A stretch of 6,778 nt of DNA from assembly GCA_002401185.1 (NCBI GenBank), contig NVSH01000006.1, forward strand, positions 9,401 through 16,178, given 5' to 3'. Positions within the stretch are counted from its first letter, which is position 1, and each line of letters opens with the position of its first letter. The DNA is from Gammaproteobacteria bacterium. GTDB taxonomy: Bacteria; Pseudomonadota; Gammaproteobacteria; SZUA-229. Below the pieces are notes generated by a model. That model was not told the DNA's origin, ran no database searches, and saw only the letters and a program-made list of their open reading frames with translations. Below, piece by piece: positions 1 through 6,778 of the stretch. The position numbers and the translations under genes are program-made.

Positions 1-123
1 TGGATGGCAACACCTAAACTGAAGGTTATCGAAACGAAAAAAGGCACCCTTAGAAGCAGTAGTTTCACTTTAGAAACCGCACAATCACGGCCTAACGACG
101 ATAACGATGAGGAAGGTAGCTAA
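1..123 (+). CDS. pilN: PilN, type IV pilus inner-membrane assembly protein (3' end only)
   Basis: Reading frame 1 is open from the window edge to a TAA at 121-123 and gives about 40 C-terminal residues, beginning WMATPKLKVIE and ending NDDNDEEGS. The fragment itself is too short for firm family recognition. The call rests on a β-strand-like segment (SSSFTLETAQ) followed by an acidic tail, typical of PilN C-termini, and on its position directly before pilO in the conserved pilMNOPQ order. PilN is a bitopic inner-membrane protein. It binds cytoplasmic PilM through its N-terminus and pairs with PilO through a periplasmic ferredoxin-like fold. The stop overlaps the pilO start by one base (TAATG), implying translational coupling. 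The 5' part, including the PilM-binding motif and the membrane helix, lies outside the window. Confidence 0.8.
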   Translation, partial: WMATPKLKVIETKKGTLRSSSFTLETAQSRPNDDNDEEGS

Positions 124-743
124 TGGATCTTTCCGAAATCAAACTTGACGAACTGGACATTGATGATCTCAAAAAGATCGGTGCCGCACCGTTACCGATA
201 AAAATAGCGATTATCGTTGTATTATGTGTCGCACTAGCTGCTGCAGGTTATTTCCTAATCACAACTAAGCAACAGATCGAACTCGATAAAGTTACCGAAG
301 AAGAAAATACATTACGTAACATTTTCACCACGAAACAAGCCAAAGCAGCCAACTTGGAAGCATACAAACAACAACTGGGTGAAATGCGAACATCATTCGG
401 TACCTTGTTAAGGCAGCTGCCTAATAAAACCGAAATTGAAACGCTATTAACGGATATATCTCAAACTGGCATATCCGCTGGCCTGGAGATCGATTTCTTC
501 AAACCAGAAGGTCTTCGTCCTAAAGAATTTTATTCTGAATACCCAATCAAGCTCAAAGTAACCGGACGTTATCATGAATTTGCCGAATTTATTAGCGGTG
601 TCGCAGCACTACCACGCATCGTAACGATTCAAGACATTTCCATTGGCCCCTTTGACCCCAAGGGCGGTGCCAAGCTAACCATGGAACTAACAGCAATCAC
701 CTATCAGTACCTCGACGAAACGGCTGAGGGGTCTGCGCAATGA
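123..743 (+). CDS. pilO: PilO, type IV pilus inner-membrane alignment protein
   Basis: This 206-residue protein has the usual PilO length and layout. A short acidic cytoplasmic N-terminus (residues 1-25) is followed by one transmembrane helix (about 26-46, IKIAIIVVLCVALAAAGYF). A charged coiled-coil segment follows (about 50-97), then a periplasmic ferredoxin-like domain (about 103-197) with the PilO-like stretches LRQLPNKTEIETLL, PIKLKVTGRYHEFAEF and LPRIVTI. PilO pairs with PilN and, with PilP, forms the periplasmic platform joining the inner-membrane pilus motor to the PilQ secretin. The start at 123 is supported by a strong Shine-Dalgarno (AGGAAGG, 110-116, 6-nt spacer) and by the TAATG overlap with pilN. 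The stop overlaps the pilP start (ATGA). No defect is visible. Confidence 0.95.
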   Translation: MDLSEIKLDELDIDDLKKIGAAPLPIKIAIIVVLCVALAAAGYFLITTKQQIELDKVTEEENTLRNIFTTKQAKAANLEAYKQQLGEMRTSFGTLLRQLPNKTEIETLLTDISQTGISAGLEIDFFKPEGLRPKEFYSEYPIKLKVTGRYHEFAEFISGVAALPRIVTIQDISIGPFDPKGGAKLTMELTAITYQYLDETAEGSAQ

Positions 744-1258
744 AACTCATCACACAAACACTCTTTTGCGTTAGCATTTTAAGTATTAGCGCCTGCAGCC
801 AGGACACAGCTGACCTGCATACCTTTATCGCACAAACAAAATCAGCAACCGTCGGTAGCGTGAACCCATTACCGCAATTTAAGCCATATGAAAGTTTCAG
901 TTATTCGGCTGCCGAAATGCGCGACCCCTTTGTGGCTACTGTTGATATAGACCAGGAAGGCGCAACCAAGACCAGCTTGCTTAACCCCGATTCAACACGT
1001 CCGCGACAACCACTGGAAATTTTTCCTCTGGACACACTCAGCATGGTCGGCATTCTTGAGCAAAACCAAAATTTATGGGGATTAATCAAGGATCCTCAAA
1101 ATATCGTGCATCGTGTCCAGGTTGGCAACTACATGGGACAAAGTGAAGGACGCATAACCGAAATAAGCGAATCTGCTGTTTTCCTTGTAGAAATCATACC
1201 TGACGGTATCGGTGGCTATATAGAACGAGACGCATCAATCGCCATAGGTGGTCAATAA
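740..1258 (+). CDS. pilP: PilP, type IV pilus periplasmic lipoprotein
   Basis: This 172-residue lipoprotein has a signal peptide with the lipobox ISAC, so Cys19 is the predicted lipidated residue. A disordered linker (about 20-60) holds the RDPF motif (61-64), which is characteristic of PilP. The C-terminal β-domain (about 95-168) begins LDTLSMVGILEQ and contains VQVGNYMGQSEGRI. Family knowledge: PilP binds PilN/PilO through the N-terminal linker and the N0 region of PilQ through the β-domain. The residue after the cysteine is Ser. Under the enterobacterial +2 rule this would not retain the protein in the inner membrane, where PilP is usually placed, but the rule does not hold in all gammaproteobacteria. 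The start is supported by GAGGGG at 726-731 (8-nt spacer) and by the 4-nt overlap with pilO. pilQ starts 2 nt after the stop. Confidence 0.95.
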   Translation: MKLITQTLFCVSILSISACSQDTADLHTFIAQTKSATVGSVNPLPQFKPYESFSYSAAEMRDPFVATVDIDQEGATKTSLLNPDSTRPRQPLEIFPLDTLSMVGILEQNQNLWGLIKDPQNIVHRVQVGNYMGQSEGRITEISESAVFLVEIIPDGIGGYIERDASIAIGGQ

Positions 1259-1260
1259 CG

Positions 1261-3588
1261 ATGAACGAACAGAAGCAGACAATCGGCGGCCAAACCGCGG
1301 AGATAGACATGTTAAAAACAACAATAAATAAACAATCGCATCAACTATCAAATGGGGCAAGCATGAAACTTTCATCCCTGGGTCTATGTATGGGAAAAAC
1401 CCTTCTACTAACCTTTTCATTGCTCTGCTTATTAAGTACTTTAGCTATAGCAAAAACAACGACAACAGAAGATGGTGCATCACAAGTCAGCCAAAACGTT
1501 ATTCAAAACATCCAGTACTCAACACTACCTGGCAATCGCTTACAAATAAGTCTCGAATTAAGTAAACAGGCAGTTAACCCCTTAAGCTTCACTATCGACA
1601 ACCCAGCCCGTATCGCGTTTGACTTTCCAGCCACTGGCAGCAAATTATCTAAACGCTCTCAACCTATCGGTATCGGTGTCGCACAATCAATCACCACGAT
1701 TTCGACAAAGACGAAAACACGTGTCATCCTGAATTTAACTGAAGTTGTGCCCTATCAAGTAACCACGCAAGGTAACAAGGTATTAATTACACTCGACAGT
1801 GAAGCCACTGGAGCCGCATTCGAAGCGTCCAACGCATCGGTTAGTGCAACAACAGCAGCTGGCGCACCAAGATTCTCTGACAAACCTCGTGGTATCGATA
1901 ATATCGATTTTAGACGCGGCGAAGAAGGCGAAGGTCGTGTTGTTATCCACCTGACTGAAGCCAATATCCCGATGGATATCAGCCAAGAATTTGGCAAAGT
2001 CGTCGTCAAATTTTTAGGCATCAAGTTACCCGATGAATTACGCCAAACCCTGGATGTGCTAGATTTTGCCACACCGGTAAAATCCATAAGCAGCTTCGAA
2101 GAAGATGGTAATGTTCGTATAGAAATAGAACCTGTCGACAGTAATTTTGAACATGTCGCCTATCAGGCAAACAACATTTTTACTATCGAATTAAAACCTA
2201 TCAGCAAAGAAGAGCTTGAAGATGTAAAAAAAGAAAAATTTGGCTATACCGGCGAACGTTTATCACTTAACTTCCAGGACATACCTGTTCGCGCCGTACT
2301 CCAGTTGATTGCAGATTTCACGGGACTTAATGTGGTGGTCAGTGATTCAGTCGACGGCAACCTGACATTACGACTGAAAAATGTACCGTGGGACCAGGCA
2401 CTGGATATTATTCTAAAAGCCAAAGGTTTGTCGAAACGTGAATCGGGTACGGTTATGCTGGTTGCCCCCAGTGAGGAAATTGCCGCACAAGAAAAAATTG
2501 ATTTAGAAGCTCGACAATCAATCACCGAACTCGCACCTATCCGAACCGCATTTTTCACGATTAACTTTGCTAAGGTTGGCGAGCTTTCAACCCTGTTTTC
2601 TGGCGGATCAGCTGGTGGCGGTAATAGCGAAGACGGTGGTGGTAGTAACGTTTCGAGCGGTATACTCAGTCCACGAGGCAGCCTACTTACTGATGAACGC
2701 ACCAATACCTTGATCGTAAAAGATACTGAAGAAGTCATTTCCGAAATACGTCGAACACTTAAAAAACTGGACGTACCCATTCGACAGGTAATGATTTCGT
2801 CTCGTATCGTTATTGCGACCGATGCATTCACAAGAGAACTGGGATCTCGGTTCGGTGTTACTAATGCTAAATCAAATTCTAACGGGTTTGGTGTCACTAC
2901 CGGTACATTCCAGGGCGCCGATACCATCGCATCAAGTGGCATAACCAATATCAACACTGGCGGCTCACCAGAGCCTTTTTCATTACCCAGCGGCGCAACA
3001 GCAGCGGATCGTTTAAATGTCGACTTAGGGACCGTTGGTGCTGCGGGCAGTATCGCCTTTGCCGTATTAACCGGCAGCACACTTATCGATCTCGAAATAT
3101 CCGCACTGCAAGCGGAAAATAAAGGTGAGATCATCTCCAGTCCACGTGTCGTCACGGCTGACAGACACCAGGCTCGCATCGAACAAGGTGTAGAAATACC
3201 ATACCTGTCGGCTTCATCGAGTGGTGCAACGCAGGTCGAATTTAAAAAAGCCGTATTAAGTATCGAAGTAACACCCCAGATCACACCCGATGATCGAGTC
3301 ATCATGGATCTATCCGTCAGCAACGATACCGTAGGTGATATATTTGCCGGCATCCCAAGTATCGATACCCGCGAAGTGACAACGCAAGTATTAGTCAATA
3401 ATGGCGATACCGTAGTACTCGGTGGTATCTACGAACAGATTACCCGCAATGAAGTCGACAAAGTACCTTTCCTGGGGGACCTGCCAATAATAGGTTATTT
3501 TTTCAGACACACGTTAGAAAGTGACGAAAGACGCGAGTTACTGATTTTTGTTACCCCTAAAATCTTAAAAGATGCGCTCTCACTGTAG
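1261..3588 (+). CDS. pilQ: PilQ, type IV pilus outer-membrane secretin
   Basis: PilQ forms the gated multimeric outer-membrane channel through which the pilus passes. Two AMIN domains (about 82-182 and 211-315), which bind peptidoglycan, are followed by an N0/STN domain (about 332-410, SLNFQDIPVRAVLQLIADFT), an N1 domain (about 428-515) and the secretin β-barrel core (about 595-770). The core carries the conserved VPFLGDLPIIGYFF (735-748) and the terminal LLIFVTPKIL. At 775 residues it is somewhat longer than the roughly 710-residue Pseudomonas protein. Part of the excess is a polar N-terminal stretch before the signal peptide. The hydrophobic core lies at 47-60 with likely cleavage after AIA (63-65), so the true start may be Met17 (1309), Met35 (1363) or Met44 (1390). 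Start 1261 has AGGTGG at 1246-1251 (9-nt spacer) and follows pilP by 2 nt. A Gly/Ser/Asn-rich loop interrupts N1 at about 447-467. The family call is certain; the start is not. Confidence 0.96.
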   Translation: MNEQKQTIGGQTAEIDMLKTTINKQSHQLSNGASMKLSSLGLCMGKTLLLTFSLLCLLSTLAIAKTTTTEDGASQVSQNVIQNIQYSTLPGNRLQISLELSKQAVNPLSFTIDNPARIAFDFPATGSKLSKRSQPIGIGVAQSITTISTKTKTRVILNLTEVVPYQVTTQGNKVLITLDSEATGAAFEASNASVSATTAAGAPRFSDKPRGIDNIDFRRGEEGEGRVVIHLTEANIPMDISQEFGKVVVKFLGIKLPDELRQTLDVLDFATPVKSISSFEEDGNVRIEIEPVDSNFEHVAYQANNIFTIELKPISKEELEDVKKEKFGYTGERLSLNFQDIPVRAVLQLIADFTGLNVVVSDSVDGNLTLRLKNVPWDQALDIILKAKGLSKRESGTVMLVAPSEEIAAQEKIDLEARQSITELAPIRTAFFTINFAKVGELSTLFSGGSAGGGNSEDGGGSNVSSGILSPRGSLLTDERTNTLIVKDTEEVISEIRRTLKKLDVPIRQVMISSRIVIATDAFTRELGSRFGVTNAKSNSNGFGVTTGTFQGADTIASSGITNINTGGSPEPFSLPSGATAADRLNVDLGTVGAAGSIAFAVLTGSTLIDLEISALQAENKGEIISSPRVVTADRHQARIEQGVEIPYLSASSSGATQVEFKKAVLSIEVTPQITPDDRVIMDLSVSNDTVGDIFAGIPSIDTREVTTQVLVNNGDTVVLGGIYEQITRNEVDKVPFLGDLPIIGYFFRHTLESDERRELLIFVTPKILKDALSL
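1299..1311 (+). promoter_or_regulatory. Alternative pilQ ribosome binding site and start (Met17)
   Basis: GGAG at 1299-1302 lies 6 nt before an in-frame ATG at 1309. This is at least as good as the site serving the upstream ATG at 1261, and it would shorten the polar region ahead of the signal peptide by 16 residues. A third in-frame ATG at 1363 has a G-run (1354-1357) just upstream and gives the most conventional signal peptide (MKLSSLGLCMGK followed by the hydrophobic core). Sequence alone cannot decide among these starts. Confidence 0.4.
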
Positions 3589-3680
3589 CGAGTAAGAACA
3601 ATATAAACAACTAAACCATGTGATCTATCATTTAAAACCAATATGGATAACCCACCGCCATAATAAATTTGTTATCCTAA

Positions 3681-3713
3681 GCGGCCTCGAATTATCACGA
3701 GGTCGCTTTTTTT
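3681..3713 (+). terminator. Rho-independent terminator after pilQ, abutting the aroK start
   Basis: The arms GCGGCCTCG (3681-3689) and CGAGGTCGC (3698-3706) form a 9-bp GC-rich stem with one G·U wobble and an 8-nt loop (AATTATCA). Two A-U pairs can extend it at the base. Seven T residues (3707-3713) follow at once. This is a textbook intrinsic terminator on the + strand, 92 nt after the pilQ stop, and should end the pil operon transcript. Unusually, the T-tract is immediately followed by the aroK ATG at 3714, so the hairpin also forms the aroK leader on any read-through or locally initiated transcript. Confidence 0.88.
3699..3703 (+). promoter_or_regulatory. Putative aroK Shine-Dalgarno buried in the terminator stem
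   Basis: GAGGT lies 10 nt before the aroK ATG and is the only Shine-Dalgarno-like sequence upstream of it. All five bases are in the 3' arm of the terminator hairpin and would be base-paired when it folds. Translation of aroK would then need the stem to open, or initiation that does not use this site. That it works as a ribosome binding site is inferred from sequence and spacing only. Confidence 0.45.
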
Positions 3714-4238
3714 ATGCCTATAACGATGACTAGCCAAAAAAATATTTTTTTAATCGGTTTAATGGGTACTGGCAAGACAACCGTCGGTCGCCATTTAGCA
3801 CGTAAATTAAAAATGGAGTTTATCGATAGCGACAGGGAAATCGAAGAACGCACTGGTGTCGATATACCGCTTATCTTCGAAAAAGAAGGTGAATCTGGTT
3901 TTAGAAAACGTGAAGCCACTATCATCGACGAGCTCACACAGAAAAAAAACATCATCCTCGCTACTGGCGGTGGTGCCATTCTTAGTAGTGAAAACCGAAA
4001 TCATTTAATCAACCGTGGCACGGTGTTTTATCTCAAAAGCAACCTTGAAACATTGGTAGCCCGCACCAGTAAAAATAAAAACAGACCGCTGCTCCATGCG
4101 GACGAACCTGTAGAAGTCACACTCCAACGCCTGCTGACTCAACGCGAACCGCTTTACGAAGAAGTGGCTGACTTTACCATCGCTTCTGCAAACAACTCGA
4201 TTCACAATGTAATACACGCTATCATTAAGTTTCTTTAA
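3714..4238 (+). CDS. aroK: Shikimate kinase (AroK)
   Basis: This enzyme transfers the γ-phosphate of ATP to shikimate, giving shikimate 3-phosphate in the cytoplasmic chorismate pathway. The 174-residue length matches the family. The P-loop is GLMGTGKTT (15-23). DSD (38-40) supplies the Mg2+/shikimate-binding aspartates. Arg64 in GFRKRE and the glycines of TGGGA (85-87) fit the shikimate site. NRPLL (Arg124) belongs to the lid, and Arg144 in QREPLY corresponds to the conserved substrate arginine. An in-frame TAA at 3678, with no ATG, GTG or TTG between it and 3714, limits the start to 3714 or the ATG at 3726 (Met5); 3714 is chosen because of GAGGT at 3699. The gene follows pilQ and precedes aroB, a widely conserved order. 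The leader hairpin may control expression. AroK and AroL are not distinguishable by sequence alone; context favours aroK. Confidence 0.96.
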   Translation: MPITMTSQKNIFLIGLMGTGKTTVGRHLARKLKMEFIDSDREIEERTGVDIPLIFEKEGESGFRKREATIIDELTQKKNIILATGGGAILSSENRNHLINRGTVFYLKSNLETLVARTSKNKNRPLLHADEPVEVTLQRLLTQREPLYEEVADFTIASANNSIHNVIHAIIKFL

Positions 4239-4264
4239 GCGTTACTACAGAAACAGAACACTCA

Positions 4265-5347
4265 ATGACGACATTAACCGTTGATCTAGGCGAACGTAGC
4301 TACCCGATTTATATAAATAGTGACCTTCTTGGCCAGGCTGATTTATTACGCCAGCACATTCCAGGGAAAAGTGCACTTATCGTTACTAATGAAACGGTTG
4401 AACCACTCTATCTCAAAAAAACACAGGCCATGTTAACGGGACTAAAGCATGAGTCAGTCATCTTACCTGACGGGGAAAAATACAAAAACCTTGAAGTATT
4501 AAATCAAATTTATGACGCCCTGCTACGTAATCGACTCGACCGTAACACCACAATTATCGCTCTAGGCGGTGGCGTCGTTGGCGACATGGCTGGTTTCGCG
4601 GCTGCCAGTTACCAGCGCGGCGTACATCTTGTGCAGATACCGACAACCCTGCTGTCACAGGTGGATTCTTCTGTTGGCGGAAAAACAGGGGTTAATCACC
4701 CACTGGGCAAAAACATGATCGGTGCTTTCCATCAGCCAAGAGCCGTTATCGCAGATACCGACACACTCGATACGCTACCCGACCGGGAACTTAGTGCGGG
4801 CATTGCTGAAATTATTAAATATGGACTTATCAACAATACCGATTTTTTTACCTGGTTAGAACAAAACATGCAGGCACTGCTCCGTCGAGATAAAGCAGTA
4901 CTAACACAAGCTATCGAAGTTTCATGCCAAAACAAAGCAGACGTGGTCGCAGCAGATGAACGTGAAAGTGGTCAGCGCGCATTATTAAATCTGGGCCATA
5001 CATTTGGCCATGCCATCGAAAATGCCATGGGTTATGGGGAATGGTTACACGGTGAGGCAGTCGGCGCAGGCATGTGTATGGCTGCAACCATGTCAAAACA
5101 AATGGGCTGGATGAGCGATCAAGAATTACAGCGTACCTGTAATTTGATCGAACAGGCAAAACTACCGACGAAAGCACCTGCCAATATGTCAGTAGAAACA
5201 TTTTTGGCCTTGATGGCCGTTGATAAAAAAGTACTCGACGGCACTTTACGTCTGGTCTTAATGAAAGGCATCGGCAAAGCACTGGTTACCGATGACTATA
5301 ACGCCGATGATTTAAATACGGCTATCGAAAATTCCTTGGCCAATTAA
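4265..5347 (+). CDS. aroB: 3-dehydroquinate synthase (AroB)
   Basis: This enzyme converts DAHP to 3-dehydroquinate, the second step of the shikimate pathway, using NAD+ and a divalent metal (Zn or Co). The length of 360 residues is close to the usual 360 or so. The NAD-binding segment [11 protein letters not shown] (101-111) is followed by [21 protein letters not shown] (124-144) and the conserved [10 protein letters not shown] (149-158). The metal ligands are Glu182 (AEIIKYG), His245 ([10 protein letters not shown]) and His262 (LHGEAVG). All expected active-site blocks are intact. It lies 26 nt after aroK and 2 nt before dgt, so it is probably cotranscribed with both. The Shine-Dalgarno before ATG 4265 is poor (only AGAA-type purines). 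The start is supported by the protein beginning with the family's typical [13 protein letters not shown] segment. Confidence 0.97.
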   Translation: MTTLTVDLGERSYPIYINSDLLGQADLLRQHIPGKSALIVTNETVEPLYLKKTQAMLTGLKHESVILPDGEKYKNLEVLNQIYDALLRNRLDRNTTIIALGGGVVGDMAGFAAASYQRGVHLVQIPTTLLSQVDSSVGGKTGVNHPLGKNMIGAFHQPRAVIADTDTLDTLPDRELSAGIAEIIKYGLINNTDFFTWLEQNMQALLRRDKAVLTQAIEVSCQNKADVVAADERESGQRALLNLGHTFGHAIENAMGYGEWLHGEAVGAGMCMAATMSKQMGWMSDQELQRTCNLIEQAKLPTKAPANMSVETFLALMAVDKKVLDGTLRLVLMKGIGKALVTDDYNADDLNTAIENSLAN

Positions 5348-5349
5348 AC

Positions 5350-6534
5350 ATGTCAAATACACAAAGTAGCTATAACGGGCGGCTGGTCGCATACGCATGT
5401 AATGATACACAATCCATCGGGCGACGTTTCACGGAAACTTTTCCAACCTACCGTAATGAATATCAGCGCGACCGCGACCGTATTATTCACTGCGCTGCTT
5501 TTCGACGACTGGAATACAAAACACAGGTCTTTGTCAATCATGAAGGTGATTTATTTCGCACACGCCTGACACACACACTTGAAGTCGCGCAAATTGCTCG
5601 AAGCATCGCACGCGAGCTGGGTTTACACGAAGACCTAACCGAAGCTATCGCACTGGCACATGATCTCGGACACACGCCTTTCGGACACGCCGGCCAAACC
5701 GCGCTTAACCATTGCATGAAAAAATTTGGCGGCTTTGAACATAACATCCAGTCATTACGCATCATCGATAAACTTGAACAAAAATACGCTGATTTCAACG
5801 GTCTCAATTTAACCTTTGAAACGCGCGAAGGCGTTTTAAAACACTGCGCAATTAAAAATGCAAAAAAACTGGGCGATGTGGGGCAACGTTTTCTAACCAA
5901 GCAACAGCCCAGTCTGGAAGCACAACTTACTGATCTATCAGATGAAACAGCCTATAACAATCATGATATTGACGATGGCATTCGTTACGGTTTAATTACT
6001 GTCGATGAGTTATTAACCGTTGAATTATATAGAGAACAACACAATATCGTCACCAAACAATACGCCAACCTCGACAGCAAAAAACTTAACCACGAGATCA
6101 TCCGCCGAATGATAAGTGCCATGGTTGTTGATTTAATCGACACCTCACAAAAAAATATAGCCGATGCAAACTTGACCTCCACTCAAGATGTTCGTAATCA
6201 AAAACAACGGCTGATGTCCTTCAGCGCTAGCATGAATGATAAAAAACTGGAACTGAAAAAATTTCTTCGAAACAACCTCTACCAGCATTACCGCGTACAT
6301 CGTATGACAAAAAAAGCATCCTACGTTATCGATGCGCTCTTTAACGCTTTTCTGGATGACCTTAAAATCCTGCCCACTGAAGCCGTCCAACATTGCCATA
6401 CACTTAAAGACAAACACGGAGATACGGGTATCGCGCGTGGTATATCCGATTATATAGCTGGCATGACCGATCGTTATGCCATCGTTGAATACGAACGTAT
6501 CTTTAATCCTCGTCAACTCTCTTTTTCAAGCTAA
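5350..6534 (+). CDS. dgt: dGTPase-like HD-domain triphosphohydrolase (short form)
   Basis: Proteins of this family hydrolyse dNTPs, classically dGTP, to the deoxynucleoside and triphosphate. Metal-site residues are present: His75 (RLTHTLEVAQIAR), His104-Asp105 (AHDLGHTPFGHAG) and probably Asp198 in SDETAYNNHDIDDG. The nearby family signatures HCAAFRRLEYKTQVF (47-61) and GGFEHNIQSLRI (127-138) are intact. The C-terminal part, roughly from residue 290, fits the HD-associated helical domain. At 394 residues it belongs to the short group annotated as dGTPase-like, not the 505-residue E. coli Dgt, so substrate preference cannot be read from sequence. The start lies 2 nt after the aroB stop and has no real Shine-Dalgarno, suggesting coupling to aroB translation. 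dnaG begins 15 nt after the stop. Related dNTPases can act in phage defence, but nothing in this housekeeping setting points to that role. Confidence 0.93.
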   Translation: MSNTQSSYNGRLVAYACNDTQSIGRRFTETFPTYRNEYQRDRDRIIHCAAFRRLEYKTQVFVNHEGDLFRTRLTHTLEVAQIARSIARELGLHEDLTEAIALAHDLGHTPFGHAGQTALNHCMKKFGGFEHNIQSLRIIDKLEQKYADFNGLNLTFETREGVLKHCAIKNAKKLGDVGQRFLTKQQPSLEAQLTDLSDETAYNNHDIDDGIRYGLITVDELLTVELYREQHNIVTKQYANLDSKKLNHEIIRRMISAMVVDLIDTSQKNIADANLTSTQDVRNQKQRLMSFSASMNDKKLELKKFLRNNLYQHYRVHRMTKKASYVIDALFNAFLDDLKILPTEAVQHCHTLKDKHGDTGIARGISDYIAGMTDRYAIVEYERIFNPRQLSFSS

Positions 6535-6549
6535 GCATCTAAATACCTC

Positions 6550-6778
6550 GTGGCCGGCCGCATCCCGCAAAATTTTATTGATGACCTGATTTCTCGAAGC
6601 GACATCGTCGGCGTTATCAATGCACGCGTCCCGCTGAAAAGAAAAGGTAAAGAATTCAGCGCCTGCTGCCCTTTTCATAACGAAAAAACCCCCTCTTTTA
6701 CCGTCAGTGAAAATAAACAGTTTTTTTATTGTTTTGGTTGTCATGCTAAAGGCAATGTCATTGGGTTTTTAATGGACT
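6550..6778 (+). CDS. dnaG: DNA primase DnaG (5' part, runs off the window)
   Basis: DnaG makes the RNA primers for replication. The first 76 codons are visible and begin (M)AGRIPQNFIDDLISRSDIV, a typical gammaproteobacterial DnaG N-terminus. The CHC2 zinc-binding domain is complete: Cys40 and His43 in CCPFH, and Cys61 and Cys64 in YCFGC, at the same numbers as in E. coli DnaG. The adjoining blocks NEKTPSFTVS and KGNVIGFLM are also conserved. The start is GTG at 6550. The in-frame TAA of dgt at 6532 and the absence of any other start codon between them leave no alternative that keeps the conserved N-terminus. No Shine-Dalgarno is evident. The TOPRIM and helicase-binding domains lie outside the window. 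Unlike the usual rpsU-dnaG-rpoD layout, the upstream neighbour here is dgt. Confidence 0.95.
   Translation, partial: MAGRIPQNFIDDLISRSDIVGVINARVPLKRKGKEFSACCPFHNEKTPSFTVSENKQFFYCFGCHAKGNVIGFLMD

Noticed and set aside
2244..3398. Long antisense open frame (384 codons) opposite pilQ
   Set aside because: It lies wholly within the well-conserved pilQ coding region. Its translation is Ser/Thr/Pro-rich with no recognisable domain, as expected for a mirror frame of a real gene.
3619..3634. CRP/Vfr-like site (TGTGATCTATC...) after pilQ
   Set aside because: Only the left half-site TGTGA is present. At the correct spacing the right half is ATTTA, matching one of five bases of TCACA.
3631..3678. Possible aroK promoter, with -10-like CATAAT (3659-3664) or TATCCT (3673-3678)
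   Set aside because: Neither has a -35 element resembling TTGACA at 16-18 bp. In AT-rich intergenic DNA a lone -10 match is weak evidence.
3719..3724. TATAAC within the first aroK codons as a -10 element for an internal or leaderless transcript
   Set aside because: The upstream -35 window (about 3696-3702) falls in the terminator stem and does not resemble a -35 hexamer.
5350..6534. dgt as part of an anti-phage nucleotide-depletion system
   Set aside because: Some dGTPases defend against phage, but this one sits between aroB and dnaG with no defence neighbours, mobile-element marks or unusual composition. A housekeeping role is simpler.
6526..6744. Reverse-strand open frame of 72 codons at the dgt/dnaG junction
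   Set aside because: The + strand here encodes the conserved DnaG N-terminus with all four zinc ligands, so the reverse frame is a shadow.

Overview
The window reads as ordinary chromosomal DNA from a type IV-piliated gammaproteobacterium of moderate, somewhat AT-leaning base composition. The evidence is the pilN-pilO-pilP-pilQ-aroK-aroB order, which is classic for gamma- and betaproteobacteria, and a DnaG N-terminus very like the gammaproteobacterial form. The genus cannot be read from the sequence alone. All genes lie on the + strand, packed end to end. There is no mobile element, CRISPR array, tRNA or rRNA.

Positions 1-3588 hold the last four genes of the type IV pilus alignment and secretin cluster: the 3' end of pilN, then pilO, pilP and pilQ. 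They overlap or nearly touch (TAATG, ATGA, and a 2-nt gap) and have good Shine-Dalgarno sequences. Their products form the inner-membrane PilN/PilO platform, the PilP lipoprotein that bridges the periplasm, and the outer-membrane PilQ secretin.

Positions 3589-3713 are the only real intergenic gap. It ends in a strong intrinsic terminator whose U-tract runs directly into the aroK start codon. The only Shine-Dalgarno-like sequence for aroK lies in the 3' arm of that hairpin. This is the most interesting local structure in the window.

Positions 3714-6534 hold aroK (shikimate kinase), aroB (3-dehydroquinate synthase) and a short-form dGTPase-like HD hydrolase (dgt). Fifteen bases later a GTG-initiated dnaG (primase) begins and runs off the window. 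The first two act in the shikimate pathway to chorismate. The last two link dNTP turnover with replication priming. aroB, dgt and dnaG all have weak or absent Shine-Dalgarno sequences, unlike the pil genes.

I found no convincing undescribed multi-gene system. The points worth a second look are the terminator/RBS overlap at aroK, the dgt-dnaG junction (dnaG without rpsU next to it), the ambiguous pilQ start and the Gly/Ser-rich loop in PilQ.
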